From Burkholderiales bacterium UBA2647 (GTDB lineage: Bacteria > Pseudomonadota > Gammaproteobacteria > Burkholderiales > Burkholderiaceae_E): a stretch of DNA of 43,036 nucleotides. Location: positions 33,373 to 76,408 of the forward strand of contig DENJ01000102.1 in NCBI GenBank assembly GCA_002359635.1. The letters are read 5' to 3'. The position numbers and the translations under genes are program-made. The first letter of the stretch is position 1. Each line of letters begins with the position of its first letter. This document shows, piece after piece, positions 1 through 7,763 of this stretch. The notes beneath the pieces were generated by a model. It searched no databases. It was not told the DNA's origin and worked only from the letters and a program-made list of their open reading frames with translations.

Positions 1-37
1 ATTCTAACCTGATTTCACGCGCTTGCCAAAGCGAAGC

Positions 38-66
38 TTGTCTACACCGCGGCAAGGCGCTATAAT
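38..66 (+). promoter_or_regulatory. Putative sigma-70 promoter of the rpsP operon
   Basis: A perfect -10 box, TATAAT, lies at 61-66. A -35-like TTGTCT (four of six consensus bases) lies at 38-43 with the ideal 17-base spacer. Transcription would start near 73, leaving a short leader of about 15 bases before the rpsP ATG at 89, with a GAGG ribosome site at 78-81. The call rests on sequence match only. Confidence 0.6.
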
Positions 67-88
67 TTCGGGTTTTCGAGGACATCAC

Positions 89-352
89 ATGGTCGTCATC
101 CGTCTATCCCGGGGCGGCGCAAAAAAGCGCCCTTTCTACAATATTGTGGCAACGAGCAAACGCAATCGTCGCGACGGTGCATTTATCGAACGGCTTGGCT
201 ATTACAACCCGGTTGCCTCGGGTGCTGAGTTGGGACTGCAAATCGCGCTTGATCGCGTCCATCATTGGAAGCAACACGGTGCCGAACTGTCGCCTGCAGT
301 TGATCGTCTGGTAAGAACATTTGCCGCCAAACAAGCCGGCGCCGCCGCCTAA
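89..352 (+). CDS. rpsP: 30S ribosomal protein S16
   Basis: S16 is a small-subunit protein that binds 16S rRNA and is needed for 30S assembly. The 87-residue product begins MVVIRLSRGGAKKRPFYNIV, the conserved S16 opening, and contains the family's FIERLGYYNP segment; 87 residues is normal for the family. An open frame extends upstream to 23, but the S16 homology begins at the ATG at 89, which has GAGG seven bases upstream, so I chose that start. It is the first gene of an rpsP-rimM-trmD operon; the rimM frame opens inside its last 32 bases. Confidence 0.97.
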   Translation: MVVIRLSRGGAKKRPFYNIVATSKRNRRDGAFIERLGYYNPVASGAELGLQIALDRVHHWKQHGAELSPAVDRLVRTFAAKQAGAAA

Positions 353-1175
353 GAACGCGCTGCGGGCGTTAAGCCAAGCGCAAAGCAACCGCGCGCCGCT
401 GCCCAGGACGGCGATTAAAACCCTGCCTCCCGCGGAGGCAACCGATGAGGCACTGGGCAGCGAAGTTCAGGTTGATGAATGGGTGCCTGTTGCGCGTGTT
501 ATCGACGCTTGGGGTTTGGCAGGCTGGATCAAGCTTGATGTATTCGGGGACACCCAACGCTCGGTCCTCAGCAAGGCCAGGCACTGGCGGCTCTCGCCCT
601 CAGGCCAAGGCATTGTTTTAGCGTCTCCACAAGGCCTTGCCTCACCGAGGGCGCGGCAACCAGATCCGGCAAGGTCGCAGTCGCCAGATACGGCAGGGGC
701 GCAGCTGCCGGATCCGGCAGCAAGGCATCAAGTTGATGCGGCAAAAGCGCCAGTCAGATCTTCAGCCGCAGCCTACGTGGTAATGGCTTCGCGAGTTCAT
801 GGCGCGTCCTGGATTGCCCAACTCAAAGCGGTTATCGATCGCGATCAAGCGCTTGCACTCAAGGGACATCAAGTCGCGATCCGGCGAAGCGACTTCCCTC
901 GGCTGGCGCGTGGTGAATATTACTGGGTCGATCTCATTGGATGCTCGGTCTTCAATCGCGACAATGAGTTACTTGGCACAGTGATTGCCATGGATGACCA
1001 CGGCGCCCATCCAATGTTGCAAGTCAAACCCACCGCGGCAAGGGATTTTGACGAAGCAAGCTCAAGATCAGCTGGACCGGGCAGCTTCTACATTCCGTTC
1101 GTGAAACACTTTATCGATCGGGTTAGCATTGAAACGAGGCGAATCGAGGTCGACTGGCTTGCCGATTGGTCTTGA
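321..1175 (+). CDS. rimM: Ribosome maturation factor RimM, with an expanded linker
   Basis: RimM binds S19 on the immature 30S subunit and helps 16S rRNA processing. The N-terminal RimM domain is seen at VARVIDAWGLAGWIKLDVFG (from about nt 486), and the C-terminal PRC-barrel at GEYYWVDLIGCSV onward (about nt 910-1160). The frame opens at a TTG (321) overlapping rpsP and codes for 284 residues, against roughly 170-200 for most RimM. The first 54 residues are Pro/Ala-rich and may not be translated; a GTG at 483 is the other in-frame start near the domain. The second source of extra length is a roughly 50-residue Pro/Ala/Gln insertion between strands of the N-terminal domain, carrying three 24-bp repeats. 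Identity is secure, the start is not. Confidence 0.9.
   Translation: MPPNKPAPPPKNALRALSQAQSNRAPLPRTAIKTLPPAEATDEALGSEVQVDEWVPVARVIDAWGLAGWIKLDVFGDTQRSVLSKARHWRLSPSGQGIVLASPQGLASPRARQPDPARSQSPDTAGAQLPDPAARHQVDAAKAPVRSSAAAYVVMASRVHGASWIAQLKAVIDRDQALALKGHQVAIRRSDFPRLARGEYYWVDLIGCSVFNRDNELLGTVIAMDDHGAHPMLQVKPTAARDFDEASSRSAGPGSFYIPFVKHFIDRVSIETRRIEVDWLADWS
661..732 (+). repeat. Three imperfect 24-bp tandem repeats inside rimM
   Basis: Units lie at 661-684, 685-708 and 709-732. Each carries a CAGAT(C/A)CGGCA-type core (the third begins CGGATCCGGCA). Since 24 is a multiple of three they encode an eight-residue repeat: PDPARSQS, PDTAGAQL, PDPAARHQ. They sit in an insertion that ordinary RimM proteins lack. 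Confidence 0.85.
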
Positions 1176-1230
1176 AGCCGGGCAGAGATCGATTGACACG
1201 CAACTTTGAGCTAAAGGCATCGATAAGCAA

Positions 1231-1977
1231 GTGCGCTTTGATGTATTAACGCTTTTCCCCGACATGTTTGAGGCCATTACCCGGCATGGTGTGAGCGGCC
1301 GCGCCTACGCTGCCGGGATTTGGCAACTGCATTGCTGGAATCCTCGTGATTTCACCACCCGAAAAATGGGCTACATCGATGATCGACCCTTCGGAGGCGG
1401 CCCGGGCATGGTGATGCAAGCGCAGCCCTTGAGTGCCTGTGTGGCGCAAATCGATAAGCAAGTCAAAAAGCGCCAGCACCGTATTCTGTTAAGCCCTGCG
1501 GCAAAGCCGATCAAACAAGCCGACATTCGCCGGCTTATCGACCACGAAGGCCTGACGCTTGTTGCCGGTCGCTATGAGGGCATTGATCAACGTTTCATCG
1601 ATCGCGACATCGACGAAGCCTTTGCACTCGGCGATCTCGTGGTCTCGGGTGGCGAATTGCCTGCGATGATGCTCATCGATGCGATCCTGCGCTGGGTACC
1701 CGGCGTGTTGCATGACGCGCAATCGGCACAACAAGACTCCTTCGTCGATGGACTGCTCGACTGCCCGCACTATACGAGACCGGAGACCTGGGAGGCGATG
1801 CAAGTGCCCGAGGTATTACTTGGGGGCGACCATGAAGCGATTGCAGTGTGGCGCAGGCGAGAGGCCTTACGCGCCACCGCCCGGCTCCGACCCGATCTAC
1901 TTAGGCAGGCAAGGACCGGCGGATTGCTCAGCGCAGACGATGAACGGTTCATGGCCAAGGCGGCAATCCAGCCCTAG
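1231..1977 (+). CDS. trmD: tRNA (guanine-37-N1)-methyltransferase
   Basis: TrmD methylates N1 of G37 beside the anticodon of some tRNAs with S-adenosylmethionine and so prevents +1 frameshifting. The 248-residue protein starts at a GTG, MRFDVLTLFPDMF. It shows the DDRPFGGGPGM loop (residues 50-60), YEGID (115-119) and the knot segment GDLVVSGGELP (134-144) of the SPOUT fold that binds the cofactor. Length is typical. It follows rimM by 55 bases in the same operon. The next gene is convergent and only 15 bases away, so rplS, which usually follows trmD, is absent here. Confidence 0.96.
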   Translation: MRFDVLTLFPDMFEAITRHGVSGRAYAAGIWQLHCWNPRDFTTRKMGYIDDRPFGGGPGMVMQAQPLSACVAQIDKQVKKRQHRILLSPAAKPIKQADIRRLIDHEGLTLVAGRYEGIDQRFIDRDIDEAFALGDLVVSGGELPAMMLIDAILRWVPGVLHDAQSAQQDSFVDGLLDCPHYTRPETWEAMQVPEVLLGGDHEAIAVWRRREALRATARLRPDLLRQARTGGLLSADDERFMAKAAIQP

Positions 1978-1992
1978 CCCTGAAACCCGGCG

Positions 1993-3873
1993 CTAAAAAG
2001 CCTCGACCTCAAGCGCCATCACCGCATCGGCGCCCACGCAAACCGCATGGGCAAGCGCCGCTGTTTGCGGAAGTAAATGGTCGGCATAAAATCGGGCCGT
2101 CATCAATTTCGCGCGCATGAAGGCTTGGTCACCTTCACCCACAGCGAGGTGCCGGTGAGCTGCGAGGCCCGCACGCGCTAACTGCCAACCTGAGCATGCA
2201 AGCCCACAGAGCTTAAGAAAATTCACCGATCCAGCAAAGACGGCATGGATATCGGACTTGCCGACCGAAAGCATCCAGGTCACCGATTGCTCAATCGCAT
2301 CGGCCGCAGCATCAAGTTGCGCGGCAATCGCCTCAGGCGAGCTTCGAAGCGCTTGATCGGCACGCTTAAGCTCGGTAAACGACGTGTGGGACAAGGGAGC
2401 AAGACCCCGCCATTGATGGCCCGTGGCTCGCATCTCAGCGGCAATTGCGCGCGCTGTTGCACCACCTTCACGCAAGGTTTTCCGGCCGATAAGGTCATTG
2501 GCCTGAATCGCTGTGGTTCCCTCATAGATGGGCAGAATGCGTGCATCGCGATAAAACTGCGCCGCACCGGTTTCTTCAATAAAGCCCATGCCGCCGTGAA
2601 CCTGAACACCAAGCGATGTGACTTCCAAAGCCATTTCGGTCGACCAGCCCTTCACAATAGGCACCATGAATTCGTAAATTCTTTGCTGGCGCTCGCGTTG
2701 CTCGCGATCGGGGTGCTGATGCGCAAGGTCGAAGCATGCGGCCGTTGCCATGGCCATCGCTCTCGCACCTTCAACATGAGCCCGCATGGTCATCAGCATT
2801 CTTCGAACATCGGGATGATGGGCGATCGCTACCGGCGCTGAAGAGCCCCCCACATCGCGGCTTTGCACCCTATCCTTCGAAAAACGAGCCGCCTTCTGAT
2901 AAGCCCGATCGGCTACCGCGATGCCTTGTACACCCACTGCAAACCGTGCAGCGTTCATCATGACAAACATGTACTCGAGGCCGCGATTTTCCTCGCCCAC
3001 CAGATAGCCAATCGCCCCAGCCTCTGCATGGCCTCCCGATTCAGCGGCAATCGGAAACTTGCCATCACCGTAGAGCAATACCGCCGTCGGTGAAGCCTTG
3101 ATGCCAAGTTTGTGTTCAATCGATGTACAAAATACATCGTTACGACCACCGAGTGAACCGTCGGCATTGACTAAAAATTTTGGAACGATAAAAAGAGAAA
3201 TACCCTTCACGCCTTCGGGTGCGTCGGGCGTACGAGCCAACACCAAATGAATGATGTTGGCGGCCATATCATGCTCACCATAAGTGATATAAATTTTTTG
3301 GCCAAAGATCCGGTAACTACCATCGGCTTGTGGATGCGCGCGGGTGCGAACCATCGACAAATCAGACCCGGCTTGCGGCTCGGTCAGGTTCATCGTGCCG
3401 GTCCAATCGCCTGCAATCATCGCGGGGATAAAGCGCTGCTTTTGGTCCTCAGATCCGGCGGTATCGAGCGCCTCGATCGCACCATCGGTAAGCAAAGGAC
3501 AAAGCGCAAAACTAAGATTGGCCGCGTTGAGCATTTCGCCACAACAGGAAGCAATCAGCTTGGGCAAGCCTTGACCGCCAAAATGTGAGCCGTGTTGAAC
3601 CCCCTGCCAACCCGCTGCAGCATACTGCGCAAAGGCCTCTTTAAAACCCTCGGTTGTGGTCACCACGCCTTCATTCACGGTGCTTGGCTGCTGATCACCG
3701 AGCCAATTGAGCGGTGCAATCACATCCTGATTGAACTTTGCGCATTCGTCCAGGACCGCTGCGGCGGTTTCAAGATTAGCATCTTCAAATCCCGGCAGCT
3801 TGCTGATCTCCTCAAGATTGGCCACATGCGCCATGTTAAAAAGCATGTCGGCAACGGGTGCAACATAGCTCAT
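1993..3873 (-). CDS. Acyl-CoA dehydrogenase (long, about 600-residue DmdC-like class)
   Basis: This FAD enzyme would form an alpha,beta double bond in an acyl-CoA and pass electrons to ETF. The 626-residue protein has the extended N-terminus of the class (MSYVAPVADMLFNM), an FAD/substrate-binding middle domain with WTGTMNLTEPQAGSDL (about 157-172), and IYEGTTAIQANDLIGRK with the probable catalytic base Glu451. A further C-terminal domain of about 150 residues separates it from 380-residue MCAD-type enzymes and matches the class that includes 3-methylmercaptopropionyl-CoA dehydrogenase. Substrate cannot be read from sequence. It is the last gene of an operon, three bases after etfA. Confidence 0.92.
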   Translation of the reverse strand: MSYVAPVADMLFNMAHVANLEEISKLPGFEDANLETAAAVLDECAKFNQDVIAPLNWLGDQQPSTVNEGVVTTTEGFKEAFAQYAAAGWQGVQHGSHFGGQGLPKLIASCCGEMLNAANLSFALCPLLTDGAIEALDTAGSEDQKQRFIPAMIAGDWTGTMNLTEPQAGSDLSMVRTRAHPQADGSYRIFGQKIYITYGEHDMAANIIHLVLARTPDAPEGVKGISLFIVPKFLVNADGSLGGRNDVFCTSIEHKLGIKASPTAVLLYGDGKFPIAAESGGHAEAGAIGYLVGEENRGLEYMFVMMNAARFAVGVQGIAVADRAYQKAARFSKDRVQSRDVGGSSAPVAIAHHPDVRRMLMTMRAHVEGARAMAMATAACFDLAHQHPDREQRERQQRIYEFMVPIVKGWSTEMALEVTSLGVQVHGGMGFIEETGAAQFYRDARILPIYEGTTAIQANDLIGRKTLREGGATARAIAAEMRATGHQWRGLAPLSHTSFTELKRADQALRSSPEAIAAQLDAAADAIEQSVTWMLSVGKSDIHAVFAGSVNFLKLCGLACSGWQLARAGLAAHRHLAVGEGDQAFMRAKLMTARFYADHLLPQTAALAHAVCVGADAVMALEVEAF

Positions 3874-3876
3874 GGC

Positions 3877-4809
3877 TTACCCCAATGCGGCTTGCAGCTC
3901 AGGCACAGCCTGAAACAAATCGGCGACCAACCCATAGTCGGCCACGCCAAAAATTGGCGCTTCGGCATCCTTGTTGATGGCAACAATAACCTTGGAATCT
4001 TTCATACCGGCCAAATGCTGGATTGCGCCAGAAATACCAATCGCCACATAAAGCTGCGGTGCGACGATCTTTCCGGTTTGGCCGACCTGCCAATCATTAG
4101 GTGCGTAACCGGCATCGACCGCGGCTCTTGAAGCACCCATCGCAGCGCCGAGTTTGTCCGCAATCGGTTCTAGGATTTTAAAGTTATCTGAAGAACCCAT
4201 GCCTCGGCCACCGGACACCACCACCTTGGCCGCTGTGAGCTCGGGACGATCCGATTTGGCAAGTTCGCGGGATACGAAGTGGCTCTTGCCGGTGTCAGCT
4301 ACCGGGCTGATGGTCTCAACCGGAGCAGTTGCATCGCCCTCGACAGCAGCGTCAAAACCGGTGGTGCGCACGGTGATGACCTTAATCGCATCGAGCGACT
4401 GGACGGTTGCGATTGCGTTACCCGCATAAATCGGTCTTGTGAAAGTATCTGGCGCATTCACAGCGATGATGTCGCTCAATTGGGCCACATCAAGCCTGGC
4501 AGCGATACGAGGCGCGACATTTTTTCCAAAGGCTGTCGCGGGCGCAAGTATATGGCTGTAGGCAGCGGCCAGCGCGAGCACTTGTTCGGCGACATTTTCA
4601 GCGGTCTGCGCTTCGAGGTGTGGGGCATCGGCATAAATCACCTTGGCAACACCGGCAATACCCGCAGCTGCTTGGGCAACCGATGCACATCCTGCACCGG
4701 CCACCAGCACATGAACGTCAGATGCCGTTTGCAGCGCTGCAGTGACCGTGTTACGCGTGCTGGGCTTGAGTTGGCCGTTTTCGTGTTCGGCAATCACTAA
4801 TGCGGTCAT
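3877..4809 (-). CDS. etfA: Electron transfer flavoprotein, alpha subunit
   Basis: With EtfB this protein forms the heterodimer that accepts electrons from acyl-CoA dehydrogenases and hands them to ETF:quinone oxidoreductase. The 310-residue protein has a variable N-terminal domain and a strong C-terminal FAD-binding domain: SGGRGMGSSDNF (about 199-210), GASRAAVDAGY, QVGQTGKIVAPQLYVA, GISGAIQHLAGMKDS and INKDAEAPIF, all family signatures. Its start lies one base after the etfB stop and its stop three bases before the dehydrogenase, so all three are surely cotranscribed. Confidence 0.97.
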   Translation of the reverse strand: MTALVIAEHENGQLKPSTRNTVTAALQTASDVHVLVAGAGCASVAQAAAGIAGVAKVIYADAPHLEAQTAENVAEQVLALAAAYSHILAPATAFGKNVAPRIAARLDVAQLSDIIAVNAPDTFTRPIYAGNAIATVQSLDAIKVITVRTTGFDAAVEGDATAPVETISPVADTGKSHFVSRELAKSDRPELTAAKVVVSGGRGMGSSDNFKILEPIADKLGAAMGASRAAVDAGYAPNDWQVGQTGKIVAPQLYVAIGISGAIQHLAGMKDSKVIVAINKDAEAPIFGVADYGLVADLFQAVPELQAALG

Positions 4810-4810
4810 G

Positions 4811-5560
4811 TCAGATCACCTTTGCTTCGTTTTTCAATTTGTCGACCAAGCTGGCAACATCGGGCACCTTAATGCCCGCTGATCGTCCTGGCGGATCGGT
4901 GACTTTAAGTGTCTTCAGGCGTGGTGTCACGTCAACACCCAAATCGGCCGGCGTCAGCTGATCGAGTTGTTTTTTCTTCGCCTTCATGATGTTGGGCAAG
5001 GTCACATAACGAGGCTCGTTGAGGCGCAAATCGGTGGTGATGACTGCTGGGAGGGTCATGCTTAGGGTTTCAAGGCCGCCATCGACTTCGCGGGTGACTC
5101 GCAGCTTGCCATCCTGAACCTCAACCTTCGACGCAAAGGTCGCCTGAGGATAATTCGCAAGTGCGGCGAGCATTTGACCCGTCTGATTAGCGTCATCGTC
5201 AATCGCCTGCTTGCCCAGAATCATTAAGCCGGGTTGTTCGCGATCCACGACAGCCTTAAGCAGCTTGGCTACGGCCAAGGGTTGTAATTCAACATCGGTC
5301 TCGATCAAGATCGCACGGTCTGCGCCGATCGCCATGGCGGTACGCAAGGTCTCCTGACAGGCTGTTGTTCCAGCCGACACCGCAATAATCTCACTGACCT
5401 GCCCTTTTTCCTTCAGTCTGACGGCTTCTTCAACAGCGATCTCGTCGAAGGGATTCATCGACATTTTGACGTTGGCGATATCCACACCTGTCTGATCACT
5501 CTTCACCCGGACCTTGACGTTGTAGTCAACAACCCGCTTCACCGGTACCAATACCTTCAT
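4811..5560 (-). CDS. etfB: Electron transfer flavoprotein, beta subunit
   Basis: This is the AMP-binding partner of EtfA. The 249-residue protein shows MKVLVPVKRVVDYNVKV at the N-terminus, VKMSMNPFDEIAVEEAVRLK, and the LGKQAIDDDANQTGQMLAA nucleotide-binding segment. An in-frame ATG lies three codons upstream (5569), but an AGGAGG ribosome site at 5570-5575 directly abuts it, whereas it lies nine bases from the ATG ending at 5560. I therefore prefer 5560, which also matches the usual family N-terminus. Confidence 0.96.
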   Translation of the reverse strand: MKVLVPVKRVVDYNVKVRVKSDQTGVDIANVKMSMNPFDEIAVEEAVRLKEKGQVSEIIAVSAGTTACQETLRTAMAIGADRAILIETDVELQPLAVAKLLKAVVDREQPGLMILGKQAIDDDANQTGQMLAALANYPQATFASKVEVQDGKLRVTREVDGGLETLSMTLPAVITTDLRLNEPRYVTLPNIMKAKKKQLDQLTPADLGVDVTPRLKTLKVTDPPGRSAGIKVPDVASLVDKLKNEAKVI

Positions 5561-5611
5561 GCGCGACATCCTCCTGATTAATCACTCGATTCTACTGGAG
5601 CCCACCTGAGC

Positions 5612-6454
5612 TTAAGCATCGATGTCTTGTGCCCAACGCGGGGATCGCTTTTCGACAAAAGCGCTTACGCCCTCTCGCGTTTGAGCATCGATCATGTTGC
5701 AAGCCATCGTCTGGCCGGCGAGTTGGTAAGCTGCTTCGATGCCCATTTCAAGCTGCCTGTAAAACAATTGCTTGCCCGTGCTGATGGCAACCTGGGGTTT
5801 ACTGACGATGCGTTGGCAGAGTCGATCGACCGCGCCATCGAGCTCGTCTGCGGCGACGACCTGATTGATGAGACCGGCCCGCTTCGCTTCCTCGGCATCC
5901 ATGAATTCGCCAGTCACCAGCATTTCAAAAGCCTGCTTGCGCGATAGGTTGCGCGACAAGGGAACCGAAGGAGTCGAACAAAAAAGACCGAGATTTACCC
6001 CAGACACGGCAAAGGTCGCCTCGCGCGACGCAATCGCCAGGTCGCACATCGCAACTAGCTGGCACCCTGCAGCGGTTGCAAGGCCATGCACTTTCGCGAT
6101 CACCGGCTGAGGCATGCCTTGAATCGTCATCATCATGCGGCTGCAGGCAGCAAAGAGCTTTTGGTAATCGTGCTGGCTTTCCATGGCCAACATTTCGTGC
6201 AAGTCATGACCGGCGCAAAAGGCCTTGCCTTGGGCTGCCATGACCACAACCCGGACACTCGCATCGCCTGCAATCGCCTGCAATTGCGCCGTCAGTGCGG
6301 TCAGCAGCGCTGTGGAAAGTGCATTGAATTGCTTGGGTCGCGCCAGGGTGATTGTGGCCACAGCCTTTTGACGGCTCAGTGTCATGACCTCGTCATCCGC
6401 GGGAGGTGTTAACCCCTCGGATCCGGCCACGATCGGAACATGCGTACTCGTCAT
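5612..6454 (-). CDS. Crotonase-family protein, ECHDC3-like, without the hydratase glutamates
   Basis: The fold is clear: KAFCAGHDL (about 77-85) and HGLATAAGCQLVAMCDLAIA (123-142) form the oxyanion-hole region for an acyl-CoA thioester. The stretch FCSTPSVPLSRNLSRKQAFE resembles the ECHDC3 group. In true enoyl-CoA hydratases two glutamates act on the substrate (Glu144 and Glu164 in the rat enzyme); aligned by eye, these positions are Gln132 and Gly152 here. Another reaction, or a binding role, is more likely than hydration. The ATG at 6454 has GAGG eight bases upstream; the open frame runs on to 6505. It leads the etfB-etfA-dehydrogenase operon, 51 bases ahead of etfB, so it probably works on the same acyl-CoA pathway. 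Confidence 0.85.
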   Translation of the reverse strand: MTSTHVPIVAGSEGLTPPADDEVMTLSRQKAVATITLARPKQFNALSTALLTALTAQLQAIAGDASVRVVVMAAQGKAFCAGHDLHEMLAMESQHDYQKLFAACSRMMMTIQGMPQPVIAKVHGLATAAGCQLVAMCDLAIASREATFAVSGVNLGLFCSTPSVPLSRNLSRKQAFEMLVTGEFMDAEEAKRAGLINQVVAADELDGAVDRLCQRIVSKPQVAISTGKQLFYRQLEMGIEAAYQLAGQTMACNMIDAQTREGVSAFVEKRSPRWAQDIDA

Positions 6455-6512
6455 GTAATTGCCTCGCATTGAGTGATTCACCTGCGCCAGGCTCAAATGG
6501 ATCAAAACGGAT

Positions 6513-6524
6513 TTGCCCGGGCAA
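6513..6524. promoter_or_regulatory. 12-bp perfect palindrome, possible operator
   Basis: TTGCCCGGGCAA lies in the divergent gap between the crotonase/etf operon and mltB, 59 bases upstream of the crotonase start. Its place would suit a dimeric repressor of the acyl-CoA oxidation operon. It does not match a regulator motif that I can name, and a 12-bp palindrome can arise by chance. Confidence 0.25.
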
Positions 6525-6596
6525 GATGCAGGAATCGAACGCTATCATCGTTCAAGCAACAATAAAGCCTTTTGGATGACGATTTGAGCATAGCTG

Positions 6597-7763
6597 ATGA
6601 ATAAGCGGTTTTTCCGATTTGCGCTGATTGCCTGCCTGCTCGGGCCACTGGGTCTGAAGCCCGGCCAGACCGCCACCCTCGATCTTGAGGATGTGCCGGC
6701 CCCGGCATGGGCACCGGTGCCTTTTGCGCGGCCGGCCGATTTTGCGGCGTACATGGAACAGCGTCATGCCTGGCCCAGGGAGCGGCTTGATGCGCTGCTT
6801 GCGGATTACAAAGCCAATGCGCAGGTCATTCGCCTCATGGACCCGCCCGCGCAACATTTTAAGCGATCCTGGCAGAACTATCGCAAGCGTTTTATCGAAG
6901 CAAAGCGCATCGCGGCAGGGGTAAACTTTTGGAACGAAAATCAGGATGCCCTAGAACGTGCCAGTAAGCGTTTTGGCGTACCGGCTCATGTGATCGTTGG
7001 CATCATCGGTGTGGAGACGATTTACGGGCGTCACACGGGTAGTTTTCAAGTCCTTGAAGCCCTCGCGACCTTGAGCTTTGATTACCCGCGTCGAGCGGCC
7101 TACTTTGCCAGGGAGCTTGAACATTTTTTGCTGTGGACCCAGGAACAAGGCATCGACCCCAAAACCGTGCGCGGCTCTTTTGCCGGTGCCATCGGCTTGC
7201 CGCAATTTATGCCAGGAAGCATACGCAGGCACGCGGTTGATTTCGACGGTGACGGCAGCATCGACTTAGCGGGCAGCAAAGCCGATGCCATCGGCAGCGT
7301 GGCTTCATTCCTCAAACGACACGGCTGGCAGAGTCAGTCCAGGCAAAAAACCAGGATTCACCTGCAATTCAAACCGACGCAACAGGAAGCCGCAGAGGAG
7401 GCAAGAAAAAAAATCCTCGAGGCGGGCTGGCAACCGCGTTGGCAAAGGCGTGACATTGAACAAGCGGGTTTGGGATTTCCAAAGGAATCGAAAGAAAACG
7501 CCGAGCAAAACAACAAGGAAACAAAGCAACGGGCAAAAGAGAAGACCGATCAAAGAGATACAACAAAGGCACAAGCTTGGGCTGTTTTTGAATTGCCAAA
7601 CGCCGACGCACCGAGCACCTGGATTGCGACTGATCACAACTTCTGGGTAATAACCCGCTACAACCAATCACCGTTTTACGCGATGGCCGTGCTTGAGTTG
7701 GGCGAAGCCGTGCGCGATGAACGTCGTCGTCAGTCGGCTAGGCCCGCGAAGCGCGGTGACTGA
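6597..7763 (+). CDS. mltB: Membrane-independent lytic murein transglycosylase B
   Basis: MltB cleaves peptidoglycan between MurNAc and GlcNAc with formation of 1,6-anhydroMurNAc in the periplasm. The 388-residue protein has an N-terminal signal peptide (MNKRFFRFALIACLLGPLGL) with no lipobox cysteine, so a soluble form is expected. The catalytic glutamate is Glu140 in VGIIGVETIYGRHTG, and FAGAIGLPQFMPGS and FDGDGSIDL follow as in the family. The C-terminal part ends with NFWVITRYNQSPFYAMAVLELGEAV. A lysine/glutamate/glutamine-rich insertion (about residues 295-327) interrupts the C-terminal domain. The last 26 bases overlap the convergent transporter gene. Confidence 0.93.
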   Translation: MNKRFFRFALIACLLGPLGLKPGQTATLDLEDVPAPAWAPVPFARPADFAAYMEQRHAWPRERLDALLADYKANAQVIRLMDPPAQHFKRSWQNYRKRFIEAKRIAAGVNFWNENQDALERASKRFGVPAHVIVGIIGVETIYGRHTGSFQVLEALATLSFDYPRRAAYFARELEHFLLWTQEQGIDPKTVRGSFAGAIGLPQFMPGSIRRHAVDFDGDGSIDLAGSKADAIGSVASFLKRHGWQSQSRQKTRIHLQFKPTQQEAAEEARKKILEAGWQPRWQRRDIEQAGLGFPKESKENAEQNNKETKQRAKEKTDQRDTTKAQAWAVFELPNADAPSTWIATDHNFWVITRYNQSPFYAMAVLELGEAVRDERRRQSARPAKRGD

